From Desulfitibacter sp. BRH_c19 (GTDB taxonomy: Bacteria; Bacillota; DSM-16504; Desulfitibacterales; Desulfitibacteraceae), in contig LOER01000016.1 in assembly GCA_001515945.1 (NCBI GenBank), positions 124,001 to 188,000 on the forward strand: DNA of 64,000 nucleotides, read 5' to 3'. The notes beneath the pieces are model-generated. The model was not told the origin of the DNA and did no database searches. It saw only the letters and a list, made by a program, of their open reading frames with translations. Positions 56,110-64,000 of the stretch are shown here, in pieces (positions within the stretch are counted from its first letter, which is position 1; every line of letters begins with the position of its first letter). The translations under genes were made by a program, and so were the position numbers.

Positions 56110-56526
56110 TTAGTCCTCCAATAGATAATAGGCTACTTTATAAGCCTCATGTTGATATTTAAATAGATTTTTTGGAGTAATGTCGACAGGACACTTTTTT
56201 AGAGCAGCCTTTATCGTTGCTGGGTGAACAATAACAACACGTATATCAATTGTTTGAATGACCCCTTCCAGCTTAAACGAAATAGGTCCCCCACTATATT
56301 GACCTTTTGTTGCACGACCTTTTATTCCTACAACTGAAACACTCTCATTATCAAAATGGTTTAAAATAGCTTGTTTAAAGGAATGAATTTCTGCTTGATT
56401 GTTATGATCCTTAATGTTAATTTTAGTGAAAGATCTAGCTATTGAATGATCCCCTTTTGTCCCATTTAGAGTAACTACAATTGCACACGAACCATCAAAA
56501 CTAATGCCGCAAACTGTTTTTGACAT
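56110..56526 (-). CDS. DUF3010 family protein (RNase H-fold-like)
   Basis: A 138-residue protein matching DUF3010: VCGISFDGSCAIVV at the N-terminus, then KGRATKGQYSGGPISFKLEG at about residues 69-88, VIVHPATIKAALKKCP and YQHEAYKVAYY at the end. The fold resembles RuvC/RNase H proteins. The N-terminal Asp11 and C-terminal Glu could be metal ligands, but that is inference. It is translationally coupled to the downstream kinase gene, so a joint role is likely. Function unknown. Confidence 0.82.
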   Translation of the reverse strand: MSKTVCGISFDGSCAIVVTLNGTKGDHSIARSFTKINIKDHNNQAEIHSFKQAILNHFDNESVSVVGIKGRATKGQYSGGPISFKLEGVIQTIDIRVVIVHPATIKAALKKCPVDITPKNLFKYQHEAYKVAYYLLED

Positions 56527-56713
56527 AAAAATCCTCCCCGAAATAGTGGTTTCGCCTAAAAATTATTTATAAAATAACAATATTCTAGGACTCTCATTCA
56601 CAATCTAGAATTATAAGTATACATCAGTTAGTTCCTTGATTTATCAGTTATTAATCTCATAAAATTATGCTAAAATAATTACTATTAAAGCTAAATATGT
56701 ATTTATTCCAAAG

Positions 56714-56792
56714 GTGGTGATCTCAATGCACCAAAAGAAGCCTTAATCTTACTATTGATCGTATTGATAATAATATAGTGAAATTTAGTTAA
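56714..56792 (+). other. Possible remnant of a small hydrophobic toxin gene
   Basis: Within 56527-57033, which holds no normal gene, an AAGGTGGTG-like ribosome-binding site precedes ATG (56726). In one frame a stop follows after six codons. One base over, APKEALILLL and then IVLIII appear, as in short holin-like type I toxins. A single-base loss after ATG would explain this. A hairpin terminator lies downstream on the same strand. Confidence 0.3.
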
Positions 56793-56875
56793 CACTTAGG
56801 TTTCTGGAATAACCGAAGCAACCGTTTATTCTTTGGAATAAAGTCAAAAACTAAAAGTGTGCGTTTTTATTCGAA

Positions 56876-56907
56876 AGAATACTCAAAGTGAATGTATTCT
56901 TTTTTTA
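56876..56907 (+). terminator. Rho-independent terminator
   Basis: Stem AGAATAC/GTATTCT with an 11-base loop, followed by TTTTTTTA on the plus strand. It lies downstream of the possible small toxin remnant. Confidence 0.7.
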
Positions 56908-57033
56908 TTTCCATTAATTTAAATATAAATTATAAAACAGTATGCTACGTTAAATTTGGGTTTTCTATTTTTTAATCTTCGTTCAAATAGATAATTATTT
57001 AGTGGGCTTTTGAAAAATGCTTTCAATGCTTTT

Positions 57034-57588
57034 CTACTGCACTCCTAGCAACATCCTAAACTCCTTTTCTAGAGTATCTTTTAGTCTAGGCACCTTTTCT
57101 TTAACACTTTCCCAACCTTCTAACCTTTTTTGAATGGTCTGTTCCCTTATCTCATTGCTATCAATTTCGTGAGGTTGATATTCACAGTTCCAACTAGCAT
57201 AGAAATAGTTATTATGAGTAGTCTTTACTATTTCTTCAATTAATTCTGATAGGTCTTTTTGAAAGTAAACCCTATTTTCTTCAAAGAAATATTTTGCATC
57301 CAATATTTGATTTATAGCTTCATTTGCTTTTTCTTTATTGGCGTGACCAGTTAAATCATTCATAATTCTTTCCATTCTAACCAGTTTAGTGTATAACTCT
57401 TTAATTACTTTAGCACGATCATCATGAAGCCTTGAATAAATTATTTGATGGTCTAAGGTTGCTATATGCAAATCATTCTTAAACTTTTCCAAATCTTTAT
57501 CTATGACCAGTTTAATTATTTGCTTAGCAACATATACAACGGCACCAGTTATTAAGGTTATAATTCCTATAAATTGTACTATTTCCAT
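57034..57588 (-). CDS. Membrane-anchored coiled-coil protein of unknown function
   Basis: A 184-residue protein with one N-terminal hydrophobic segment (about residues 2-23), then a long charged helical region (VIDKDLEKFKNDLHIATLDHQ, then IIYSRLHDDRAKVIKELYTKL). The ATG at 57588 is preferred because GGAGG lies seven bases ahead of it, inside the codons of a start four codons upstream. No domain is recognised. It is flanked by 300-500 bases without genes, so it stands alone. Confidence 0.65.
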   Translation of the reverse strand: MEIVQFIGIITLITGAVVYVAKQIIKLVIDKDLEKFKNDLHIATLDHQIIYSRLHDDRAKVIKELYTKLVRMERIMNDLTGHANKEKANEAINQILDAKYFFEENRVYFQKDLSELIEEIVKTTHNNYFYASWNCEYQPHEIDSNEIREQTIQKRLEGWESVKEKVPRLKDTLEKEFRMLLGVQ

Positions 57589-57957
57589 TGGTCCCTCCAT
57601 ATTTATAAATCTATTCTGCTTGTCAACTTAATGGATAAACAAAAGCTGTAAAACTACCTTAAGACTGTTAGTTATATTTCCTGTAGCTATACTCAAAAGT
57701 TTACCACTTTAGAGCTTAATATATGGAAACACCTGTAATGGTATTTCTCTGAATAACGTTGAATAAAAAGACTTATCTAGTTATGGAACTTCAATGAAGT
57801 TTTCTGACAGAGCATTACAGGGTTTCTATTTTTGCTTCTAGTTCCATACACAAATGATAAGTGACTGGAGAACTACCACCTATATGTATGTATCTCCTTC
57901 CTATTACTAAGATAAGAAACATTAGCTATAGTTACTATATAAACGATCTCTTTATTA
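57589..57957. other. Stretch without a recognisable gene
   Basis: No convincing reading frame, RNA or repeat is seen in these 369 bases; small inverted repeats are present, but none has a T tract. Confidence 0.5.
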
Positions 57958-58773
57958 CTACACTTTATTAACATTAACTACCTTTTCATTGATAATCGAA
58001 ATTTTCATATCTTGGTCTTGTCCTTTTAAAATAAGAATTGGCTTTCCAATGGCAATTTCAAAACTGACATTATATTCTTTTGGGACTGTACTAAATACTT
58101 CATCAATGCTTAAGGATTCTTTATCAACAATTGATAAAATAGCAAATACCTTACTTTCTTCAAAAAATAATTCTCCTCCTCTGTTTATGAACTCAAGTTT
58201 ATATAATTCAGTATCAATTGATAGTCCAGTATGTAGGAATTCATCAATTGATTTGAACTCACCTTTTTGAGGAAATAGATTAACATTTAATAGATAGTTG
58301 CCAATAGTCTGCCTAATATATAGTTTGCTTATTGCTCCCTTTGAACTGGTAAATCCATCAGCCCTTTCCCAAGTAAAATGACCGCCTTCAACTATACCAT
58401 CAAAGTAGTTATGTGTTCCAACGTTCAAAAAATCGTACTGCGGATTATGCTTTTTGAGTTTTTGTATTTGAATATCATTAAGTTCTACTGTTCTATAGTC
58501 TTTAGCTGGCATAGTGAATTCTGGTGGAACTATGTCTTTAACCATGTAATCTTGTCCAGCTTTCCTTATTTCAAACTTCTCACCCGCAGTAGTTTCAATA
58601 AAGAACCTGCTATACTTAGCCAATTCAGCTTTTGTATAAACTTCTAAGCCGTAAACACTTACATTAAATAGGTCATTATCATCAATCTCAATAGGCTCCC
58701 TATTTATACAACAATGCTTATACTTTTTTCCACTTCCACAGGGACAAGTGTCATTTCTGCCTACTTTACTCAT
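57958..58773 (-). CDS. SEC-C motif protein of unknown function
   Basis: A 271-residue protein starting with a SEC-C zinc motif: [17 protein letters not shown], cysteines at residues 10, 12, 21 and 22. The rest is beta-rich and unrecognised, with no catalytic motif. SEC-C modules bind zinc and often mediate protein contact (as in SecA); many stand-alone SEC-C proteins occur in mobile and defence regions. A small frame ends three bases upstream of its start. Confidence 0.75.
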   Translation of the reverse strand: MSKVGRNDTCPCGSGKKYKHCCINREPIEIDDNDLFNVSVYGLEVYTKAELAKYSRFFIETTAGEKFEIRKAGQDYMVKDIVPPEFTMPAKDYRTVELNDIQIQKLKKHNPQYDFLNVGTHNYFDGIVEGGHFTWERADGFTSSKGAISKLYIRQTIGNYLLNVNLFPQKGEFKSIDEFLHTGLSIDTELYKLEFINRGGELFFEESKVFAILSIVDKESLSIDEVFSTVPKEYNVSFEIAIGKPILILKGQDQDMKISIINEKVVNVNKV

Positions 58774-58775
58774 AG

Positions 58776-58982
58776 CTATACACCTCGCAAATCTATTATC
58801 TTTATCCTTTTAATGTAGTAGTTTTGTAAGTTCCCCTTCCACGAGTGACCAAGAAGATAACGTTCAGCTTCCTCACCGCATACTGCAATATACTTTTTGT
58901 GAGGAACATAAGTTCGGCACTTCCATCCCAGTATATGGATAATTCTAAGTGAAAGTATTATTATATAGATATACATTAGCAA
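58776..58982 (-). CDS. Short hypothetical protein, possibly a truncated gene
   Basis: A 68-residue frame with a hydrophobic N-terminus and a polar second half ([19 protein letters not shown], then KGNLQNYY). The second half reads like a normal soluble protein; the first half may be a chance extension. No clear ribosome-binding site was found. It touches the SEC-C gene, so it may be an upstream coupled gene or the C-terminal remnant of a larger one. Confidence 0.35.
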   Translation of the reverse strand: MLMYIYIIILSLRIIHILGWKCRTYVPHKKYIAVCGEEAERYLLGHSWKGNLQNYYIKRIKIIDLRGV

Positions 58983-59105
58983 CTAAACAACGAATCCTTT
59001 TCATCATCTAATTTGGGGAACGTCCATCAAAAGGTCGTTGTTTCGGTGATATGACATATTCTGTAATATCATAATCAACAATTTCGAATTTTGAAATTTT
59101 ACCAC

Positions 59106-59366
59106 TCAAATATCAGTAAAAGTATTATAATCACCCATTAAAAAATTTATTTCACAAAAGCATTTTCCTTCTAGTTTTAATTTTCGCGTGACAGTATAAT
59201 TATGATTTTCAAACCATAATACTAATTTATAATTTTTATTAACTATTTCTTTAGTAAGATCTGATTTAATAATTGTATCTAAGAATAAGTTGTTCTTTCT
59301 CCATTCGTCATCCCATTCCATGAATCTAGAGTCTTGTTTAAAGTTTTATATTTCAACTTTTCCCAT
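59106..59366 (-). pseudogene. Small hypothetical gene broken by a nonsense codon
   Basis: An ATG at 59366 follows AGGAGATAAG and starts MGKVEI, but codon 7 is TAA. The same frame continues NFKQDSRFMEWDDEWRKNNL and stays open to 59106. Intact, it would encode about 86 residues. Reinitiation at the internal ATG (59321) has no ribosome-binding site. The product has no recognised domain. Confidence 0.55.
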
Positions 59367-59572
59367 AATAACTTATCTCCTGAAAATAAGATCTTGTCAT
59401 TCCAGTTTTTATAATAGTGTCAAAAATAATAGATTTTCATTCATGCTATCACTCCTCAAGTTTGATAGCATGGGTTTAATGCTCTGTCATATAAGGTGCG
59501 GCAATATATCGAGTTACAAAATATAAAAACTTTATCCGGTTAACCAAATTTAAAGCACTCTTTTACTATTAG

Positions 59573-59866
59573 TTATTGACATGTTTCTTTTTTATTTGCA
59601 GATACAAGAGTGACTCCACCTTTTAATGTGAATTCACCACTCAACTTATTACAAGAATCACAAGCCGGAACAATTTTTTCTCCAGATACCTCTGAATTAA
59701 TAATATGTGCACCTAAAGTTGCTTTGTTTGTGCATCCTGAAATGGAGCATTCATTTGGCCAAGACTTACCCAAACAGTTAATCCAGTGCTGCTTCCATGT
59801 CCCACAATTACATGATCGACTACCAGTTCCACCTCTGTTTTTCCATCCACTAGCTGTTACTTTCAT
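59573..59866 (-). CDS. Small zinc-binding HNH-like protein
   Basis: A 97-residue protein with a GGGAGG ribosome-binding site. Cysteines and a histidine fall in a treble-clef-like pattern: C19/C21 in SRSCNCGTW, C40 and C45 in NECSISGCTNKATLGAH, and the pair in PACDSCNKLSG (69 and 72). I recall a family with the same CSVSGCxNxATLGAH...CDSCNKLSG...GGVTLVSAN layout, seen in many bacteria without assigned function. It could be a nuclease or a nucleic-acid-binding protein. Confidence 0.72.
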   Translation of the reverse strand: MKVTASGWKNRGGTGSRSCNCGTWKQHWINCLGKSWPNECSISGCTNKATLGAHIINSEVSGEKIVPACDSCNKLSGEFTLKGGVTLVSANKKETCQ

Positions 59867-60119
59867 ATAATACCTCCCTATTTTATAGGTTAACCTGATA
59901 AAGTCTAAATATTAAACCATAACACTACCTCTTCTAGTACTGCTCCATAATTGATAACAGCCTGCATATATGAAGGATATTTCATACTTGCTCACTAAAG
60001 TCTTTCAAATCATTCTTTATGCTGTTCCATAAAACTGCGCATTTTGCCTACTGAGTAGTTTCCCTTTTCTCACTATTATTAAGAAAGTTCTTTATAATCT
60101 AGGGCAATATGATTCTATA

Positions 60120-62300
60120 TTATCTCGTATTTAGGCTAACCACTTCATTATATAGTTTAATGAGGTGCTCAATAGTTAAGTCAAGGATTGGTTCATACAT
60201 AAACGAGTTCAAATGGATGTTTGAACTTGCTGTAATGCTAACCTTTTCTAGCGTGCGAATAGCAGGTGCTGATGGAGACAATGATGTAAACTCTTTAATA
60301 AGATATCCAAATTGACTATTGGAACTACACCAGTATTCCGAATCGTTTTTTAGTATTCGAAGCTTTTCAGTCATGAATATCTCGGAATTAATCCGTATCG
60401 CCATACATAGCAATACTTTATTCTCAAGGTTTAATCCATCATGCATATCACTTCTGCAAATTTCATCAGCTTTCTGAAATAATAAATTTTTCAATATACC
60501 TTGATTATTTGTAGAATAATTTGTTCCAAAAAGGCTGTTGTATATGTATAAATAGTCACCAATGGTGATTTCATCAGTATCCTTCTTCCAATGTAGAAGG
60601 CTAGTAAGTTTAATGTAATCAGGGTCGCTTTCACCTTTAGTATATTCAATCAGATTTCTAGAGAATGGAATAGTGGCACATAGAATAATATCACAACGGT
60701 TTATGTTATTTTTCCACTTACCGATAAAGTAGTTTTTTACCCCCTCTGCTTTTGCAAGACAGATAGAAGTGTTATTTTTTATGGTCATTAGGCATCTGTC
60801 ACGATGCACATATGTCGTTGCAAGTGTTCGAAAGAAATCATAGTTGTGAGTTAATATAATCTGATAAAAATACTCGGTATTGGTCAAGTCTCTTAAGTAT
60901 TGAGTGATTGCATGTTTATTCTTGTAGTCAAACGAATCTGCAATATCATCAACCACAAATAGTGTTTCCTGACTATTCAGTTTCCTTGATTCGACTTCAA
61001 AAATGAAGCTAAGAAGATATAAAGCTCGTTTTTCTCCTTGACTAAGTGTTTTTAGTTCAGATCGTGACCATTCAACAGAGTCGTTACCATCTCGGAAAAT
61101 AAATCTTAATTGAGCATTCTCTTTACCAAGTGTAACTTCTGTCTGATTTGCAATAAACAAGGTAAACGGCATATCTACAAAGCGATCATTAAATAGATCT
61201 ACTGCTTGTGTCCATCGGGGAGCTATTTGCGAAGCTTCAGCCTCAATCCTTTGAAGTTCATCTTTGTTTACATTAAATGACCTTAAATATGCCTCAGCAT
61301 CAGGGCTTTTTTGCATATAATAAGACCAAAGATTCTGACGAAACTGGCCTTGATTTTCTGGCTTAAGCTTGTCAAGGAGAAACTCTACTTGTGTATAAGT
61401 TAAGCTCTCAATGAGATCAACTAAAGCATGAGTTTTTGCGTTTTTTGCGAGGTTAATTCTTAGTTTTTTAAGTGTCTCGTCTGTATCGAGCCTTTCCAGA
61501 ATTCGTTTATGCCTCTGATCGAGTTCATCTTGGCTAATTGAAAATTCATCACCTCTGAGGTGAACACGGTGCCCACCCATAAAATATCCTTGTTTTTTTA
61601 ACGTTTCAAATGATGTTTCTGCTTTTGTAGGATTAAAAACACCTTTTGTATAAATTGATCCATCACTATTAAAAAGTTCCTGATAGCGATTATTAAACTC
61701 ATTTGCTTTTAATATAAACTCTTGGCTATTCAGTATCTCTATGGCTTTGGGATCAAAAATGGTTGCATATTCATATGGTTCTAAGTCATCCTCAGCTGAA
61801 TGCTCTAGTGTTTTAGTAATACAAGTAGGAAAATCACTTATATCCCAATCTTTAAGAATGACTTGTTCGATATCATTTTTTTTTACTTTCGATAACTTCT
61901 GAAGGGTGCCTATAAGCTTATTTTTCAACTTATCTAGCTCAATAAGAAGTTCATCGTATCTTGCTTTATGCTCAGGATTAACAAGTATATTTGTTATAGC
62001 AGGGTTTTCGGACTTGATGTCTATTTCTGACTTCAAGACATAAATAGTTTCTTTCGAGATGGGGCTTTCATTTAATTTGATTTTACATGTTGTTGGTCGG
62101 TGATAACGTTCCTCTTTAGGTTGTTCGCCTCTTGAAATATCTTCAAATGTCTTAGTGAAAGAAGTCTTCATCACTCCATTTGGAGCATATATAACGTAAG
62201 CTTTCGCTTTAGGGTTTTCTGTACTTGTAGTAAATACAAAATCTTGCTCGAAATCCTTTATGCCATAGCAGTTCTTTAAGATAACATTTAGCGTACTCAT
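60120..62300 (-). CDS. AAA family ATPase, ABC/SMC-like (AAA_13/RloC-type)
   Basis: A 726-residue ATPase. Walker A is APNGVMKTS at residues 39-47; the ABC signature LSQGEKRALYLLSFIFEVE and the Walker B region LFVVDDIADSFD lie near residues 430-465, followed by the LTHNYDF histidine loop. The intervening part is helical. Layout resembles RloC/PrrC-type and other ATPases that sense phage and activate an effector. The C-terminal 200 residues would be the effector; no known nuclease motif is certain (a CRSDMH sequence is present). ATG follows GAGGG. It stands alone, suggesting a one-gene system. Confidence 0.82.
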   Translation of the reverse strand: MSTLNVILKNCYGIKDFEQDFVFTTSTENPKAKAYVIYAPNGVMKTSFTKTFEDISRGEQPKEERYHRPTTCKIKLNESPISKETIYVLKSEIDIKSENPAITNILVNPEHKARYDELLIELDKLKNKLIGTLQKLSKVKKNDIEQVILKDWDISDFPTCITKTLEHSAEDDLEPYEYATIFDPKAIEILNSQEFILKANEFNNRYQELFNSDGSIYTKGVFNPTKAETSFETLKKQGYFMGGHRVHLRGDEFSISQDELDQRHKRILERLDTDETLKKLRINLAKNAKTHALVDLIESLTYTQVEFLLDKLKPENQGQFRQNLWSYYMQKSPDAEAYLRSFNVNKDELQRIEAEASQIAPRWTQAVDLFNDRFVDMPFTLFIANQTEVTLGKENAQLRFIFRDGNDSVEWSRSELKTLSQGEKRALYLLSFIFEVESRKLNSQETLFVVDDIADSFDYKNKHAITQYLRDLTNTEYFYQIILTHNYDFFRTLATTYVHRDRCLMTIKNNTSICLAKAEGVKNYFIGKWKNNINRCDIILCATIPFSRNLIEYTKGESDPDYIKLTSLLHWKKDTDEITIGDYLYIYNSLFGTNYSTNNQGILKNLLFQKADEICRSDMHDGLNLENKVLLCMAIRINSEIFMTEKLRILKNDSEYWCSSNSQFGYLIKEFTSLSPSAPAIRTLEKVSITASSNIHLNSFMYEPILDLTIEHLIKLYNEVVSLNTR

Positions 62301-62603
62301 AACACCCTCAATCCTCTCTGATTAGGAATATGACAATTTATCATTCAATTAAACTTAACTCACAAGAACTCTTTTCATGTGCTCCCAACTGTTAATTATA
62401 GATATTAGTTTAATTATTTATCATTCAATGTTTATAAAAAGCTATATAAACTATCCTTAGTAAATAAGTTCAATAATTAACTTACATTTCCTTGAGATAT
62501 AATGTCATATCCTGTCGAATTGCTAATATTTACAAGGATATTGAGAATATTTGTCTAATAAGTTCAAAAATAGGGCTCACAAAAGGTAATACAGGAGGTG
62601 TCT
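62301..62603. other. Stretch without a recognisable gene
   Basis: A 303-base gap between two divergent genes. A 13-base sequence TTTATCATTCAAT occurs twice (near 62336 and 62416); otherwise nothing is seen. Confidence 0.5.
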
Positions 62604-62876
62604 ATGCAGAAGGATTTTCATCATGCAGTTATATATGTTTTGTGCAGAATTGCTGGAATGAAAAGTGAATATGCTAGGGTAGTTGCTTACGCTTCCCAAC
62701 AAGTAGATGATGCCACACATGGACATGCCTTAAAGTTTATTAATGGCGGCGTGTTTAGGCAGACAATGACAGCACATAAAACACTTTCTACCAGGAACTT
62801 TAATGTTAATAATGCAGTAGAGGTTTGGCTTCCTTTTCATTTTTTACCACAGGGAGGGATGGACACAAATAGCTGA
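62604..62876 (+). CDS. DUF6765-like protein, probably truncated
   Basis: A 90-residue product starting MQKDFHHAVIYVLCRIAGM, with VVAYASQQVDDATHGHALKF and AVEVWLPFHFLPQGG. These stretches match the N-terminal quarter of DUF6765 proteins, which are normally several hundred residues long. The frame stops soon after the FHFLP motif, so the rest of the gene appears lost. GGAGG lies six bases before the ATG. Function of the family is unknown. Confidence 0.6.
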   Translation: MQKDFHHAVIYVLCRIAGMKSEYARVVAYASQQVDDATHGHALKFINGGVFRQTMTAHKTLSTRNFNVNNAVEVWLPFHFLPQGGMDTNS

Positions 62877-62963
62877 TGCAACAGTCTTCTTCCCTAATAA
62901 ATAGCAGGGAAATGATGATGAGAAATCTAAATCGGATAATTTATTAATAAGAGGGTGAAATTC

Positions 62964-63292
62964 ATGAATAGGAACTTTAAAAATAAAATATTTCAACCTG
63001 ACTATGCAGTCTATACGCTGCAATTGTAGGATTTTCTATTTTTGTATGGCTTAGAACAGGGAGTTTTTCAATAGGTATAGCTGTCTTTATCATTGGATCA
63101 TTACTTTTAATTGTTGGTGTTCCATTATTAGAAAAAAAGTCTAGGAAAACTGGAGCTACATATACTGCTTCAGGTTTAAAAGGAGAAAGTTGTCCTAGAT
63201 GTGGTAATCAGCTAGTATTACGGAATGGCAGAGCAGGTAAATTTTTGGGATGCTCTAGTTTCCCCAGATGCAGGTTTACAAGAGACTATTAA
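62964..63292 (+). pseudogene. Membrane protein with topoisomerase-type zinc finger, frameshifted
   Basis: The first frame starts [18 protein letters not shown] and stops near 63030. One base over, the frame continues [19 protein letters not shown], a second hydrophobic segment, and the four-cysteine module CPRCGNQ...[11 protein letters not shown], ending at 63292. A single base lost near 63011-63020 would explain the break. Intact, it would be about 109 residues. A restriction-like or DNA-binding role is guesswork. Confidence 0.65.
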
Positions 63293-63356
63293 TAACGTGT
63301 CAAGTTAAAATAGCTCTAAACAACATATATTATTCAAAAATAGCCTCTAAAAGGTT

Positions 63357-64000
63357 TTATTTACTATCTGTATACTTAATGTATTTTTCGGTATGTTGAC
63401 ATAATGGATAATTCGAGCAGCCATAAAACAATCCATAAGGCCCTTTTTTAATATTTAATTGACCTTTTTTGCAGCTCGGACAATAAAAAACATCTTCTGT
63501 TGAAATTGATACTAAGGTATCCTTTTCTAATTCTTTAATAAATTTAGATTTGCTATTATTTTCAACAGTAAGGAAGACCGTCTTTTTTGCTCTTGTTAAG
63601 GCCACATAAAATAATCTTCGCTCCTCTGCATGTTCACAACTCTCAATATCTTCTACTATAAGATTTAATACTTTATCATCAGCTATATTACTGGGAAAAC
63701 CAAGTTTCTTGTTACTATTGTTCAGGATGAATACATAGTCCCCCTGGAGACCTTTAGAGCTATGAACAGTCAGATATTCCATCTTCAGATCTGACCTCAT
63801 ATTATATTTAACTTGCTTTTGCTGCCTATTAGCCTGTAATACAAAGTCATCGTTTTCAATAATACACCTAATGTCTTCCTTATAACGCCCCAGTAACAAA
63901 ACAGTAGCATTCTCAGGTAAATCATTTAACCTTGCTTTAATTAAACCGACTAATTCGTTTTTCGTATCTCCATATAATATCTCAATTGCCCTATCATCAT
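63357..64000 (-). CDS. UvrD/Rep-type helicase with C-terminal zinc finger, 5' part outside the window
   Basis: The frame is open to the right edge, so the N-terminal part (including Walker A) is missing. The C-terminal UvrD core shows TVHSSKGLQGDYVFIL (helicase motif V) and EERRLFYVALTRAKKTVFL (motif VI). A four-cysteine topoisomerase-type module follows: CPSCKKGQ...YGCSNYPLC. Helicase IV-like enzymes of this build act in DNA repair or in defence. Whether it belongs to the element or the flanking host chromosome cannot be told here. Confidence 0.85.
   Translation of the reverse strand, partial: DDRAIEILYGDTKNELVGLIKARLNDLPENATVLLLGRYKEDIRCIIENDDFVLQANRQQKQVKYNMRSDLKMEYLTVHSSKGLQGDYVFILNNSNKKLGFPSNIADDKVLNLIVEDIESCEHAEERRLFYVALTRAKKTVFLTVENNSKSKFIKELEKDTLVSISTEDVFYCPSCKKGQLNIKKGPYGLFYGCSNYPLCQHTEKYIKYTDSK

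Noticed and set aside
43415-64000. Element considered as a prophage
   Set aside because: No capsid, tail, terminase or lysis genes are visible in the window; the large recombinase and ImmA module would fit either a prophage or an integrative element, so the type is left open.

Overview
The window comes from an AT-rich, low-GC Gram-positive bacterium, most likely a spore-forming member of the Clostridia. The evidence is gene content and order: PolC-type polymerase III, CodY, HslUV, an intact ymxH-dut-M16 peptidase-dacF-ylxY-pnp-rpsO block, the long rimP-nusA-infB-truB-ribF block, and sporulation-linked relatives (YmxH, YlxY, YtvI). The genus cannot be fixed from the sequence alone.

Positions 1 to about 43,520 are conserved chromosome, with every gene on the minus strand. 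Read in transcription order (right to left) the blocks are: tex and comM; dprA-topA-trmFO-xerC-hslV-hslU-codY; rpsB-tsf; pyrH-frr plus a small protein with an apparent ATT start; uppS-cdsA-ytvI-dxr-rseP-ispG-proS-glycosyltransferase-polC; rimP-nusA-ylxR-ylxQ-infB-rbfA-nrnA-truB-ribF-rpsO; pnp; and ylxY-dacF-M16 peptidase-dut-ymxH-dapB. Clear hairpin terminators and some promoters separate the blocks. The notable oddity is a PolC that lacks its internal 3'-5' exonuclease domain.

At about 43,520 a mobile element interrupts comM. A large serine recombinase gene abuts and overlaps the truncated comM, and the missing 5' end of comM is not found before the window ends, so the element is at least 20 kb long. 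The left part of the element holds small accessory proteins, a stand-alone resolvase-like protein without the catalytic serine, a type III toxin-antitoxin locus (ToxN with a three-repeat antitoxin RNA), a MntA/HepT (MNT/HEPN) pair whose HEPN gene is frameshifted, a GC-rich hairpin-rich stretch that looks like a structured RNA, and a repressor/activator/ImmA-type metallopeptidase control region with four matching operators.

From 50.6 to 54.3 kb a block with visibly higher G+C carries an EcoRI-family adenine methyltransferase and a DUF262-HNH protein, followed by a decayed IS30-type transposase. This block lies between the intact ImmA gene and a second, broken copy of its 3' end. From 54.6 kb to the end lie a Ser/Thr kinase paired with a DUF3010 protein, a membrane-anchored coiled-coil protein, a SEC-C protein, a small zinc-binding HNH-like protein, a large AAA ATPase, several eroded genes, and the C-terminal part of a UvrD-type helicase. 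The accessory half therefore reads as a cargo-rich, partly decaying element dominated by likely defence and toxin-antitoxin genes. No conjugation or phage structural genes are visible.
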